Shown here: in pieces, positions 44,489 through 57,300 of the stretch
How positions within the stretch are numbered: position 1 is the first letter of the stretch
Layout: each line of letters starts with the position of its first letter
Assembly (NCBI RefSeq): GCF_035222485.1
Contig: NC_085924.1
Location: 4,030,001-4,094,000, forward strand
Origin: Podospora pseudoanserina
Taxonomy: Eukaryota; Ascomycota; Sordariomycetes; Sordariales; Podosporaceae
DNA: 64,000 nt
Direction of reading: 5' to 3'
Program-made: the position numbers and the translations under genes
Notes under the pieces: model-generated
Seen by the model: only the letters and a program-made list of their open reading frames with translations
The model's database searches: none
Told to the model about the DNA's origin: nothing

Positions 44489-45711
44489 TTATACAATCCT
44501 AAATGTAACCGCCGTACACCCCGACTGCGACCAAGTCGGTCTAGCAACATACAAATAAGCACCACAGTTAAAAACCACCCCAAACCCCCTCTCAGGAATC
44601 CCGCAGCTCATGATCCCATTCCCATCCACATTGCACGTCACCATCGGATCCCCCTTACTCGCAGCCTGCGCGTCCGTCTCCATATACAACACGCCAACCT
44701 GCGCGCTGGTCTGGGTGGAGTACAGCTTAATATCCGGGTTGGAAACCAACCAAGGCTGTCCGCTGGATGTAAACCCAAAGTCCGCCGCCACTGCCGCGCC
44801 AACATTGTTGATGTCGTACTGCAAATAGCCATTGACCATGGTGAGGTATCTCCCCTGACGGGGGCCGTTGTTCAGGACGAGCTTGCTCTGCTGGGTTGGC
44901 TGGATGATGTTTGTTACTGTTGTTGTGGTTTGGAGGTTGGTGCTGACGGTTGTTATGGTGGTTACGGTTGCGGGCTTGACGAGCACGGTGGTGACGACGA
45001 CATTGATCACTGATTCCGAAACGGAGGGGGTGGCGCTGCTGACTGTTTCGTAAAGGGTCGAGGTGGAGGTGTCGGCCGTGGCGGTGACCGTCTCGGTGAT
45101 GTCGCCTACGGCGCCGATGCAGGAGCAGGCGGAGGAGTATTCGGCTTCGTCTGAGCAGACGGAAGCCGCCGGCAATGTCGAGGTGATGGTCTCAGTCTCG
45201 GTAGTTGACGGCTCAGTCGTCGCGACGGTCTCGACTTGGCTCACAGTTGACGACGACGACTTTCTCGTGCACCCCCTGCGCTTCCGCATTTTCTTGCCAA
45301 CGGGTGGGGCAGGGCTGGCAGTGACGGTGGTTGAGACGGTAACGACATTTGTAGTGGTGTACTCGGTTGCCGTCTGGACAAGACTATCATACGAGGTTAA
45401 GGTCTCCTCTAACGTTGACGTGGCGGTGGTAAACGACACGATGACATCGATGTATTCAACAGTCGTGGTAGCAGTGGCAAAGACTGTCTCGGTGGGCGTT
45501 CTGTTTAAATTGAGCTCAGCAACTGCACCAAACCCGCTAGATATAAAACATGAACCTACACAGTCGACACGACAGGCGACCCGAACTGGGTCACACAAGA
45601 CGAGAACCGCACGGCCGCGTCATTGCCAGAGAGGCCAGCAACCTGGTTCAGACAGCTTGTATCCAAGCATGCCGGATTAAAGGGGCTAACGGAGACTGTT
45701 GCGACAGGCAT
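44489..45711 (-). CDS. Thr/Val-rich mucin-like cell-surface protein with C-terminal folded domain
   Basis: Two exons (45560-45711, 44489-45500), 387 aa; intron GTAGGT...ACAG. Exon 1 (PACLDTSCLNQVAGLSGND, with paired Cys) resembles the start of a Cys-rich wall domain. The centre has many Thr/Val/Ser repeats (TATTTVEY, VVTVSTTVTA, TTVTNI), likely O-glycosylated, with a basic patch KKMRKRRGCTRK and CSDEAEYSSACSCIG, which is typical of fungal wall proteins. The last 130 residues look folded and beta-rich, with NGPRQGRYLTMVNGYLQYD and two Cys pairs. No signal peptide is present in this model, so a further 5' exon is probable; none could be placed. There is no GPI signal at the C-terminus (TAVTFRIV). 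The role is inferred as extracellular or wall-associated. Confidence 0.75.
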
Positions 45712-46626
45712 CTTGAGTAAAGCAAAAAGAGTGTAACGATGCCTGAGCTGGAAGGGAAAATATCAACGAAAGTCGGTCCTTGAAGAGGAGTAAGAAAGAC
45801 AGAGGCCAGACGACCAGCTCGTCGTTGTCTTTCCCATCCTTAAACCCAAACGATAGAAAGATCTGCCTGGACCATGTCGTGGGAAATTATTTTGGATACT
45901 CTCCGCGTATTCAATGCTGATCGGTGATGGCTCTTTGCTGGATGCCAATTCAGGCCCTTCCAGCCAACCAAAAGACTGGGGACCCCCTGGCATAAACAGC
46001 TGAGCCGCCCCGTAAAAAATCGATAGCGCATCCTAAAACGAGCATTGTCCAGCCTGCTGGTGTTGATGGTCTGTGCCGTGCAGAAGCGAAAAAGAGAAGC
46101 ATTTCTCCCTGTTGCTGACTGAGCGAGCTCTCGAAGATATTGACCCCTGAGAGACAATTTGTTCAGGGGCAAGTAAACACAAATGTTACCTCCTTGCATG
46201 CTTCAAGCTATTCGGACAAAACGAGAGCGTGGTGCTGCGTAAACACAAAAAATCAGGAAACCTTGGAAGACCAAATCGAGAAAAACACAATCACAAATAC
46301 ACCTCAATTGTAATCCATAACATAGCTATCCACCATCCCACATACCATCCATCTCAATGCACAATATACCTACACAATCCCAAATATAATACCACCCTCC
46401 CTAACCCAACAAAGGTATCTCCTAGACAGGCCACACCAAACCAAGCCAAACAACGGGGTATTCGCTTTCCCGAGGAAGAAAAAAAGGATAAACAAATAAC
46501 CACAACAAGACAACAATGCCTATATCCATCAACAATCCCAACCATTCATCCATCCCATCTATGCAGTGTCATCCATCATCAATCCCAACCCATGCCAAAC
46601 TGAATCCAAATGCTAGTAAAACCAAC
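45712..46626. other. Intergenic, no gene seen
   Basis: Upstream of the Thr-rich gene and downstream of the AT-hook gene. The right part (46230-46600) is A/C-rich and fits a 3' UTR of the minus-strand gene ending at 46627. A missing signal-peptide exon of the Thr-rich gene could lie near 45720-46000 but I could not identify it. Confidence 0.45.
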
Positions 46627-49600
46627 TCAAGATGAAGAAGCCGCAGGTCTCCCCCTCCTCTTGGGGGCAGGCGTCCCGTTAACAGTGGTCATCCCCAACT
46701 TGGCAACGTCAGTCCGTCTCGTCGGCCTCCCAGCGGCCTTCTTGATGCCCGAAGCCGAAGCAGTGGCAGATTCGGCAGGCGCGGCCGCAGTGGCCTTGGT
46801 AGCAGCTCTCGAAGCAGCAGGCTTGGGCAAAGCAGTCTTCGCCCTTGAAGGGATAGCCCGCTTGGGAGCCGTGGTGCTCTCAGCAGAGACAACCTTCTTC
46901 ATAGGAGTCGGCGTCTGCAGTCTGGTAGATCTAGTGCTGCGTCTTGTGGAGGCGGCAGCGACAGGCGCGGCAGCCTTAGCAGCAGCAGTCTTAGGGGCAT
47001 CAACCTTAGTGGCAACAGACTTAGGAACAGCAGCCTTGGGAGCAGCAGCCTTGGGAACAGCGGCCTTGGGAACAGCGGCCTTGGGAACAGCGGCCTTGGG
47101 AACAGCGGCCTTGGGAACAGCAGCAGTTGATGTGGATGCCGTAGCGGCAACAACCTTCCTTGTCCTGGTTTTCGGAGGCTCAGGCTTGTTCTCTGCCACT
47201 GACGCAGCCTTTGATACAGTAGGAGGAAGCGGCACCTCTGTGATGGTAGGAATAGCGAGCTCATCCATATCATCATCATCCTCCATGGCCCGTGACATCA
47301 TGAAGTTGGTCGTTGTGGTGGTGTTGACGACAGGAACATCGTTGACATCGTTCGCATCGGCAGCCGGTAGGACTGGGGACTCGCCCTGGTAACTAGCCAG
47401 TTCCTCAGCCCACCTGACGTTCTTGACCGTCTGATCTGGGTTGGTGCGCGGCTCCTTGGGCTCGGCCTTGGCCTCGTTGACTTTCCACGAAGAGTCCTCA
47501 GCATGCCTCGCCAGAATCACAGCAGGGTGGACAGCTTGGCCCTTGTTCTTGCGGGTGTTGACCCTCGTCATGGTAGCCAAGTCCTTCTCCTCGTTGCGCT
47601 GCCTGGCCATGTTAAGGGTGGCATCCATGGTGCTGTCATCCATGGCTCCCATTCCAGGCAGCCGCACCGGAATCAACGACAAAGCAATCGAGTTTGCCGA
47701 AGGTGCTGTGGGCCGGAGAGTTCGAGTGCTTCGGGCACGGGTAGACCTCCGGGGAGCTTCATCATCCGGTGGTGGGGGAGCAACAGGAGTGCTTCTGTCG
47801 AGGGTGTTTTCCGAGGAACCGAGGACGCGCTTGCGCCGGCGCTTGGGAGGAGGCGCCTGACTGGGACTATCCGGGGCATCTTGCGGGGCGACCATATCCT
47901 TAGCTTGGCTGTCCTTCAAATCTTCGAGCTTTCTCTTCTTAACAGGGCTGGGGCTGTTGGGGCTCTTCTCACCCAAGGGCTTCCTATACGCGGGCGTATC
48001 GGCCTCTGCATTGAGCATGGGCGAACCGGTAGAGGAGGTGATGGTGCTCATTGACCCAGACCGACGCTTGAGACGGGAGTTTTGCGCTATCGAGGCTGCT
48101 GCAGCGGCAGCGGCGGCGGCCTTTGCGTTCTTATCAGCAGTCACCCGCGTCACAAACTTCCGCAGCAATTCCGCCTCCGAGTCGTCGTGCCTCGCCTGCA
48201 ATTGAATCGTATCGTTCTCTGGTCGAGGGGGCGGCACCGAGGTGAAATCGTCATCCACTGCCATGGTAAGCTCATCGCATGCTTCATCAACTACCTCTTG
48301 TTCGACTACTTCATCTTCATCCAGGTCGTCCGACTCAGCCTCGAGTTCATCAGCAAGTGTTGTCACAGAAGGTTGCACAAGCTCAGTTGGCGAGGATTGA
48401 CGGCCATAAATTGGCGTAAAACCTGAGGCCCTAGATGCGTCGACATTGTCTTCAGTCCTTTGTTCAGGTGTTGAGACCTTCCCTGTCTCCTCGCTTTGTG
48501 CGATGGGCGTGGCTTGAGGGGGTGTGCCAGGCGCCAAGACTTTGGCCTGGGATACAATAGCCTCGTCTTCGGCTACCTGGGGAGACAAGGGAGCATCGCA
48601 TTCAGGAGTGGGAGAGCTTGTCTTCTCAACCTCAACGGGTTCCTTCTCGTCTACGGTATCTTCAGCGACAAGGTCGACAACCGTGTCTGCATCGCTCTCA
48701 AATGAGAGGGCCACAGGAAGAGGGGCGGTCTCTGGCAAAGATACCTCTTCATCCTTCGCATTGGCCTTGGTCTCTGGTTGAGAGGGACTGGCAACAGGCG
48801 AATTGGTAGGCTGCTGTTGTGGCGAGGCAATTGGGGGCGAGGTAGTCGTGGTGGTGACGAGATGTTCAGTAGAGATGTCGACACTGCAAATGCTGAGGTC
48901 GGAGAGCTCGCATGTATCATCCATCGAGGCAAAGCTATCCTCATGGGCGCCTGGTGTGGAAGGTGAACCATCCAACTGGTTGAAACGGGGAACCTCGTCT
49001 TTTCTGGCGCTGCGCTTGATACTTCGCTTGATGCTCAACTGGAGAACAGCATCAAGATCGTGGTTCTGGAGAGGCGTTGAGGGACTACCAGGGGCCACCC
49101 TGGTGCTGCGAGGGGTTGAGGGAGCGGCAGGCATGTCGTTCTTCTCAATGGAAGATTCCTCAGTAGCCTTGAGAACAACGCGTGGCTCGATGAAAGAGAT
49201 GGCCTCATGTTCTTCGATGACCATGGATGTGTCTTGGACCTCGACAGCAGAAACGACCTTGACGGGGGATTTTCTGGGAGATTTCCTCGGAGACTCAATG
49301 ATAGTGGACTCCTCGTAAATGGTTGACAGACCTTCGGGTTCGTAAGGGGTGAAAGAAATGTCGCCTTCGGCAGCCTGGTGTTCATAAACCGGTGACTCCT
49401 CGATCTCTGCGACCTGCTCTTCCTTGACAAGCGCGGACACCTCTTCCACCTCCGTGGGTTGCTCCTCAGGGGCTGGCGACTTTTCAACCTCGGCTGGCTG
49501 GTGTTCCTCGACCGGTGACTCTTCGATAGAGGCCGGGAGCGGGGTAGAATCCTCGAGAACTGATGGCTCGTCCCCTGCATCTGTCGCACATGGAGCAGGG

Positions 49601-51195
49601 CTAGCTGCTGCCTGTTCTGGCTGTTGCTGCGGGCTGGCATCCTTGGCTGGTGCGCTTTCTGTCATGCCTGAGATGTCAGTCATAAGAGGACTGAAGAAAC
49701 CATCCAGAGGTGCAGATGGTTGAGGAGTTTCATCAAGTTTATCGACACCAAAGGCGAATCGCCTGGGGGTCGAGGCAACAGCCTTGGATGGTTGACCAAA
49801 AATGTCCGAGTTGGTCTTGGCATCAATCTCGATAACATCCTCCTTCGAAGACAGAAACCCTCCGCCTAGCGTACTGCGGCGGCCCTTACCACTATCCATT
49901 CCTTCGGCAATCAAGGCGTCAAGGTTGTTGAAGCTATGTCGTCGATTTGGACTATTGCGCACAGCGTCCAGACGAGAGATGCCAAGAGATTTGCGTTCAG
50001 TTCTACGAGCAGCTGCAAGAGAAATGCGTCGACGAGCTTCGTGTTGAGGTTCCGCAACGCTATCTGATATCGGTTGGTCAAAGATGAGGGGAACAGGACT
50101 GTCGGTATGTTGCAGCTGTGAAGCAATGGCTCTTGGGGTCGTTGTTGCTGGTGGCAGCATTGCTCCAGGGGTCGAGGTAGCAGGTGAGGGTTTCGAGGGA
50201 GATTTCTCTGGCGGGCTCATCTTGGGCGATTCCAACACCACCTTTGTTGGAGTTGCGTGGATTCTGAAGGCCCTGAGCGGTGAGTCGGACACCTTGATGG
50301 GCGACAACATCGTAATTGCGGGCACCTTCTTGACAGGCGACAGGGCAGACACCGATTTCTTGGTGGGGGAGAGCCTAGGCATCAGCAATTTCCTTGGTGA
50401 TTCGTCTCCGTCTGGAAGGAGAGTAAAGCGTCTACTGAGTCTGCGCGTTGATCTGTTCAGTGAAGCCTTGTCGTCGATCTGGATCGTTGGCTCGGCGGCC
50501 TGAGGAGCAGATGGTATCTCGAAGTCGGTAGTCCGGTCCATGTTTGGTGGAATTGGCCAACGGGAGTTATGTCGCTTTCTTGGTACCCAGCTCAGTCGGT
50601 TATCCGGGAATGTCGCGTCCTTGGTGGTGAAGCTCGTCTCCAAATTCTTGGCTTCCTCGTTAACTTTGTTCACGAACGCTGTCGACAATGTTAGTCCCTC
50701 CCCTCAAGCACAACACGATGCAAGATGAGCGTACCTCTCGCCTCGCCCAAGTCCACACTTCCAATAAGGCGTGCGTTCCTTGGCCGGTTGGTCCATTTCG
50801 CATCACCGTAGACCGGAACATGAGCACTCCCCCTCACGCGCTTTCGCGGGTTCTGGCCCCGCGCATCCTCAAGCTCGGCCATGTCGCGTAGATAGGCATC
50901 GCGCGCAGGATTTGACCCACTCGAACCGGGGACGCGTTTCCAAATCTTTCGCTGTCTATGGCCTGCCGCGGGGTCGACCGCAACGCGCTGCCATGGTTTT
51001 GGGGCTGGAATCCTTGGTGGGAGGAAGGCATTGGCTGTGACTCGGGGTCTGGAACGTAAACACACTGTCAGCTGGAATGTCCTCCAAAACTCCAAAGGGG
51101 AAAAGTCGAAAGACATACTGCTCTGTAAAATGCAAGACATCATCAGTTTGCGCCGCGGCGGCGGCCCGTTCCAAGCCACCTGCGAAACCGAGCAT
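46627..51195 (-). CDS. Large disordered nuclear protein with C-terminal AT-hook
   Basis: Three exons (51119-51195, 50735-51048, 46627-50678), 1480 aa. Intron 1 is GTATGT...CTGAC...CCAG and intron 2 is GTACGC...CTAAC...CAG; both keep frame and link MLGFAGGLERAAAAAQTDD to PRVTANAFLPPR and then to FVNKVNEEAKNLE. The protein is almost wholly disordered, rich in Ser, Pro, Glu and Lys, with many SP/TP sites near basic residues (MPRLSPTKK, ALSPVKK, TMLSPIK), likely cyclin-dependent kinase targets. A stretch of Lys-Ala-Ala-Val-Pro units follows, then KKAAGRPTRR and finally PKRRGRP, an AT-hook that binds the minor groove of AT-rich DNA. These traits suggest a chromatin or mitotic protein. I do not recognise an orthologue. 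It is divergent from the mrp10 gene. Confidence 0.8.
47031..47121 (-). repeat. 15 bp minisatellite coding KAAVP units
   Basis: About six tandem 15-base units (plus-strand core GGCCTTGGGAACAGC) coding KAAVP/KAAAP repeats in the AT-hook protein. In frame, nearly identical units suggest recent expansion. Confidence 0.88.
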
Positions 51196-51783
51196 CTTGA
51201 ACCCAAAGTCGCTGTGGTGGATCTCGTGAAAAACTGAAGATTATTCTTTCGGCGTGCAAATGCAAAGTTAAAACAGGACGAAAAGTAATGATTCAATGCC
51301 TGCTACTGCTGCTTCATGTCGTAAATAAGTGTCGCTCGAGCACCAATGACGCGTTGTCGTGAAAGCTGCAGAAAAGAAACCGCGAAGCTCGCCAGCGCGT
51401 GTCGGTTGATCCCCCGGTGCCCAATGAATTTCAAAGTGGACATGGGTTTAGACTTTGAAGGAAACGGGCATTTGTTTACATCTTGAATTTCCAGCGAATC
51501 ATCGAGCACCGCTCTCTTGGAAGACTTCCCGGATGGTCCTAGCGCTCCAAGTGCTCAACACCCCACGCTCCACACCGTCTTCCATCCTTGCACATTTCGG
51601 TCTTATCAGCACGTGAGCTCCTAATCTCTCTGTATCGTTCAATAATGGTGGGTCCTAATCGGCGCAACATTTCGAGGAACCTTGAAGCCGACGACAGCCC
51701 ACCTCATTTGCGATGCAATTGCTGTTGCCATAACACGCCATTTCATCCCGCCCTTCTAATCTTGAGCGACAGCAATCATAACC
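51196..51783. promoter_or_regulatory. Divergent promoter between the AT-hook gene and mrp10
   Basis: 588 bp separate the two start codons. No TATA box is clear. An open frame from 51588 runs into mrp10 in another frame and is not called. Confidence 0.5.
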
Positions 51784-52111
51784 ATGTCCAAGAACCCAAT
51801 CCGTCTTCCCCCCCTCCCGAGGCTTCGGGTCCGCAACCCAAACAAGCGCGAGCAAAACCCCTGCCTCACCATCATGTCCTCTGTCCTCGGTAGGTCTGCT
51901 CTGTTTTCCGACAAGGTCCACAGGAGCTAACTCAGAAACAGCGTGCTGGGCTTCCGCTGGCCACACTGGCAGAGCATGCAACACAGTCGAAGACGCCCTC
52001 CGCGCCTGCATGGACGCTCCCAAGCCCCCTCCAAAGCCAAGCAACACCATCAACTACCATCTCCAGAGACTGTCCTCGAAGCTTATCAAGCAAGCGTCCA
52101 AGAACAAATAA
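51784..52111 (+). CDS. mrp10: Mitochondrial ribosomal small-subunit protein Mrp10/mS37 (CHCH protein)
   Basis: Two exons (51784-51889, 51942-52111), 91 aa; intron GTAGGT...GCTAAC...ACAG keeps frame. The protein starts MSKNPIRLPPLPRLRVRNPN, the basic Pro-rich N-terminus of this family. It then has a twin CX9C motif: CLTIMSSVLAC, ten residues, CNTVEDALRAC. It goes on with MDAPKPPPKPSNTINYHL and a Lys-rich end. In yeast, Mrp10 is imported into mitochondria, oxidised by the Mia40 relay and built into the small mitoribosomal subunit. The typical length is about 90-95 residues, so this copy is complete. The ORF is so short and split that it is easily missed in automatic annotation. Confidence 0.93.
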
Positions 52112-54341
52112 ACGGGTTGTTATGAAAAAGGAAGGAACAGGGAGAAGGAGATGAGGATGAACTAGACGGGATTGATTGCCACCTTCTTGAACAACACGCC
52201 GTGGGACAACGGTGAAGCTCTGGGTGTTGACAGCCGTACGAGGGGTTTCTGGTGAAAGGGAAAGCCTGTGTTGCGCCGGAAAATGGACGGCCATCTTGAC
52301 GTGGAGGAAGCGCATGACGGAAGCCACGACTTACGGAGCTGGGCAGCGGAGCAGGGGAACGTTGGTATAAACAAAACGGGCCGAGCAAATTGCATCGGGG
52401 AGGGGCGTTAGTGCTTTTTTGGCTGTAACAGGCTTTGACAAATACCCGCCGTCATGAAGATGATGGGTTTGTATATAAAATGTACAATATGAAAAATATA
52501 CGTAAATACCCAACACCACCACGGACAGACTTGTTGAGACGGCCAGTTAGCCTTGGTCCAGCACTTGACCATCCGACAGCTCTAGTAGCATCTATCCAAA
52601 GCTCACTCTCCACCAGAAAAGTGCGAATAACATTCTGAGGGCTGCCGGAGAAATCTCAAATCCCAAAGCCAAAGAGCTATGCCATGACTATCTGCGTCGT
52701 CTTCAAAATGACAAGTTGAACAACCTGAATAAGAGAGCCATCAGAGTAAAACGAATGTCGAACCCTGGGAAAAAGGAGGCAAATACTTACCGACCAAAGT
52801 CAGTGTTGTAAGAAATGAAAAACACACGTATCCTACCGAACCAATTTCGCTTCCACAAAAACCATGATTTACCTTACTCTCATCCTAAAACATTCCCCAT
52901 CAAAGACTCATAACCCCCAACTCACAGGGAATACTAAGTTGCCATTCCAAGTAAAACCAGGTGCAGACTTCACGCTGTTAAATCACAAGCATATGTAACA
53001 CCTAGATAACACAACCCAAATCAAAACCTTTATCATCTGTATATATCAAGACTGACAACATTGTATATCTAGGTAGGTACCCCCTCGATCAAACCAACGT
53101 CTTCCAAAATTCTAATAGGTACCCATCTCCAAAAGAACAACACTAGAAACCACCACAGAAATATTTTCCCCCCAGAATCAAGGTAAAAATGAGTGTCAAT
53201 ACCCCCCCGCCCCCCACCAAACACGTTTCCGCAAAGGAGTGTCACCCATCCACTCATACATCATCATCCTCACATCATCCATGATCACGTAAGAAGCGTC
53301 TTCAGCCCCCAACAACACACCACAGCAAAACCAACGCTGCAAAAACAACAAAAAATAACTGGGTATTCATGGTACGAACAAAGTACGAACGCAAGATATA
53401 AAAAAAAAGACCAAAAGAAAAGAGTCTAGCGACATTCAACAATGACAACAACAACATCATCATCAGCACCCCTCCCGGCACCCTCCACTGTTCCTCCCCC
53501 CTTAATATTACCTCACCATCATTTATAACTTCTCAACTACCACAACAAATAACCATAGCCACCGCGCCAACCATACCTCCCTAACCCCACAAATAAAGAT
53601 AAAGAAAACGAAAAGAAAAAAAAATGAACGTCTGTTTTGGATCTCCAAGAAAATAAAAACAAGGAGAAACCCCCTCAGCTAAACCAAGCCCCCCTCCTAA
53701 AAAGCCTCGAACACGCTCCACCTCAGCAAAGGTCTCCTCTGGAAAAAGAATGACACAGTATGGAATGTGGTTTGTGTCTATAATATGGTGTTATGGTGTC
53801 CATCTTCGTTGGTGTTGTCAAGGTAAGCTGTGCCATGGTTTTGGCTGTGGTGCTGTGGTGGAATGATGATCCTGTCGGCCGTCAAGCAGCAGTGTCGTGG
53901 TGTTGTGATGTGGTGTGTTGGCGTTGCTGGTGATGTGGTATGCTGTCGACGCTGAAGTGTTCATCCTCCTCCCCTTCTTGCTGTAACCACGCCCCTCTCC
54001 TCTTCTCCGTCTCCAACCCCATTCAAAAAAGCAACCAGACATAAAAAAACATTCAACCGATCGCTCCTCTATGAGTTTGATGATGAAAATCCCGCGCAAA
54101 GATTGGAATAAACCGAAGAAAACAAAAAAAGGCTGATGATAGAAAGGAGGGTATGAGATAACGCGATGTGTGTGCTTTGAGAACGGGACAAAGGAAAGAG
54201 CTCTAGGAAGGCACTGTGTATGGGTGTCGTCCCAGGGCGAGATGTATGGTGTGGTAAGCTGCGTGAGATAGTGGTTAAGAGCGAATCGCTCCATCCTTCT
54301 GCGTGTCAGGCAAAGGAGAAGAGAATAGTTTGACTGGTGGT
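52112..54341. other. 2.2 kb convergent 3' region, no supported gene
   Basis: Between mrp10 (plus) and cdc24 (minus). 52600-53750 is A/C-rich with A runs and no coding signal; a minus-strand frame at 53818-54294 is low-complexity. On the minus strand a GTAAGT near 52337 with a downstream frame to 52162 could be part of a tiny gene, but no start or family match supports it. Confidence 0.45.
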
Positions 54342-57300
54342 TTACATCTCACCGACACAGAAAAGTTCAATCTCATCCATGCCTTGAGAACCGCGCATGC
54401 CCTCTTGCCACTCGGAAATGGCGATTTGGATGTCCTCATCGCTTTCAATGGTCACAAAGTCGCCATCTTCATCCCGATATCGCAACCTCAGCTCTCCCTT
54501 AGAGATGCTGCTGTTGGTGAACTTGCTGAGCCGGTGATCGATGCGGTCAATCAGGTTCACGTAGTTGAGCTTGTCAAAGTGAACGATAAGAGTGAAGTAA
54601 TTGCCGGTATCGTAGTTGACCCTTACCCGGAGTTGACTGGAAAAGGCAGTGTCTGGCGTGGGAGGAACCATGGATTGGCTGGAGGTGATCGGCGCCGTTA
54701 CCAGACCAGGGGCAACGGGCCTTGAAGGGTCCACGGGAGCCAACGGTGCCAGTCCAGGAGGCGGAGGGCCAGCCGGTGGTGGGATGTTGGCACCACTGCC
54801 GGGTGTACCTTGACGGGGATAAACAGGTTGTGTTGGGAACTGCGCCATGCCGCCATACTGTCGTTGACGTTGCGCACCTGGGGAGCTGGTGTTTGTGCGC
54901 AATGGCAGATCGTTTGCGGGGCTGCCCGTGTTGCTCCTTGGGATATTGGAGTCATGCCGTACATGGATGGGGTGAGGTGGATGTCCCTGGTTCAAATGAG
55001 CAGGGATTCCTGGGACTGCTGGAACGGACTGGCCAGTTCGGGCGGCTTGCCCATTGATGTCAGGCGTACTATAGCTACGGCTGCGCTGCTGCTGCAACTG
55101 GGCCGCGTGCGCCGAGTCACGTTCGCGAGGCATTACTGGCATGGATGGACCTCGGGGGTTCCGTCCATTTGCGGTAACCATGCCATACGCATTGTTTGGA
55201 GTAGACCCATCTCTTGATGGGGCTCGGGGTGCGGCAGGGGCTGTATAGCGATTGCTATCCTCGGGTGCCCATCCAGGTTGCGGTGTGCCCGTTTTCGGAA
55301 ATGGATAACCTGTCTGGGAAAAGATACCACTCGTGGTACTCGTCCTGCTGGACGCTGGAGACTCGGCTACTGGCGAAAAGTAGGACTCGGCACCACGAAG
55401 TGGCGAGGCCTGGTTGGTCTGGATGTTCAGTGGGGTGGGAGGCTGAAGAAGGGGGAAGCTCGACGGCGGTGCTCGAGCGATGCCTGCCAGGGATTGCGAG
55501 CTGTCGTTGGTGGCTGAGCGTGTCCGCAAGCTGGTGCTCGAAGCATTGCGCGGCATTGTTCCAGGTAACGCCATGGGCGGGTTGTACGCAGCCGGCGTGG
55601 CAGTCCCCGACGGTGCGATCAAAGTGGACGAATCGTCATCATCATCATCGTCCTTCTCGGCGTATGGGTTTTCCAGTCCACTACTCTGGGAAGCCATCCA
55701 CGTGAAGTTTGTTGCCGGTCTCTCCGGGCTTTGTTGCACCTGGCCTGTCTTCTCCTTCCGTTGCTGTTCCAGTCCAGTCGCCCACTTCTTCATCATTTCC
55801 TCATTCTGGAACTTGATGATAAAGTTCTCCACGCCGGGATCACCCTTCCACCAAATTTGGACAGTGTATGAACCAGTCTTCGACAGTGCTACCACATCGG
55901 TCACATTCGTCATAAAAATCCGACCCTTAAGCTGGAGCTTATTGTTTTTGTTGCGAACCTTCGGTCCAGTCGACTTGGTCTTGTCCTTCTTATCCTTATT
56001 CTTGCCTGGGAGCAACTCTTTGCAGCAAAGCAAGATGTTCTCAAAGAGATAGATCTCATACTGCGTGGGTAACCCATCAGCATCATATATCTTGTTGTCA
56101 AAGACCCCCCTGATGAAAAGGTAATTTGCACTTACGTCCTTCTCTTGATCACTCTTGCCCGGGATAACGGTGTAAACACCGTGCAATATGAGTTTCCCAA
56201 ATTGGCTGACTTGGTGGTTTTTCCAGTCGTCAACCCTGCCCATCAATTCTTCCAGTGCTTCGTCGAGCTCTGCGCGATCGACTGCTTCGTTGGCCTTTTG
56301 TAGCACGCGGCTGGCTGCTTCAATACCTGCCGAAAGGTCTGCTCTGACTGTTTCATCGTCACACTTCTTGAGCAGTTCCTATCTCCAAGTCAGTACACGG
56401 CACACCAGTAACATGGGAAAATACACTTACGTTCAGAAGAAGTGGATATTTGACCAGTCTTTGCATCGGCTTCAGCAAGAACCCGTCAAGCGTGTTCAAG
56501 TCGCAGGCTACAGCGTGTGCTGCCGTCTGGATCTTGTCAAACACCTGGCTTGCTAGTTTGCCAGCCTTTTTCTGGTTTGCAATGAAGGGCTGGTAGCAGT
56601 TGTTGAATACCTCCTCGTAGGCTACAAATGGGCTTCCCCATTCTTGCCTGGCAGCCGGCATTGAGTTTGTCGTTTCTACCCTGATTAAGAATTTGCGCTG
56701 GCAGTCCAAGATGGCATTGATGTTAAGGAAAATGTTGTGCACAACATCTCCTGGAATAATGCCCCTCTCTTCTAGTGTCTTCTTCAAATCCTGTAGGTTC
56801 TCGAGATCCTGGACGTACTTCCGTTCCGTGTCTACCATCTCGCGCACAACGTAGTCTCGGTGGCTCATTTGAGAGCCTGGTTGCATCATATCGTCTTCGG
56901 GATAGGGCTGAACTTCGAGCATAAGACCCTTGACCTCGAGAAGATCAAGAACATAATTGATTACAGAGGTAACCTGAATCATTGTTAGCAAAACACCCAA
57001 CTAGATCGGTGGAAGGAATAAACACACCTTGACGAAACCCGTCGTGTCCTGTCCTGTCAAATCCGTAATGATGAAAGAATCAGCTGCGGGAACATTGAGC
57101 TTGGATTTGCAAGCCTCGACAAATCTCAGGATCGCAATCTTTGCCAGCTTGGACTTGTTGGCTCCAGGGGGTTCATCGACCTGGAGTGGCACTTCGGGTT
57201 GGAGAGCATTGTAGATAGCTAGCAGTGGAAACCCTGATCGCAGCAGCTCCCAGAGCGATTCCACTGGTCCCTCCATGGATTCGGCGGCCATTTCATTGAG

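Noticed and set aside
46610-47392. 260-codon Ala-rich open frame on the plus strand
   Set aside because: Shadow of the Lys-Ala-Ala repeats of the AT-hook gene.
52162-52395. Small minus-strand gene with a GTAAGT donor
   Set aside because: The donor is good but no branch site, start codon or family match was found.
53818-54294. 158-codon minus-strand frame downstream of cdc24
   Set aside because: Low-complexity, His/Thr-rich at the end, with no family resemblance; more likely the cdc24 3' UTR.
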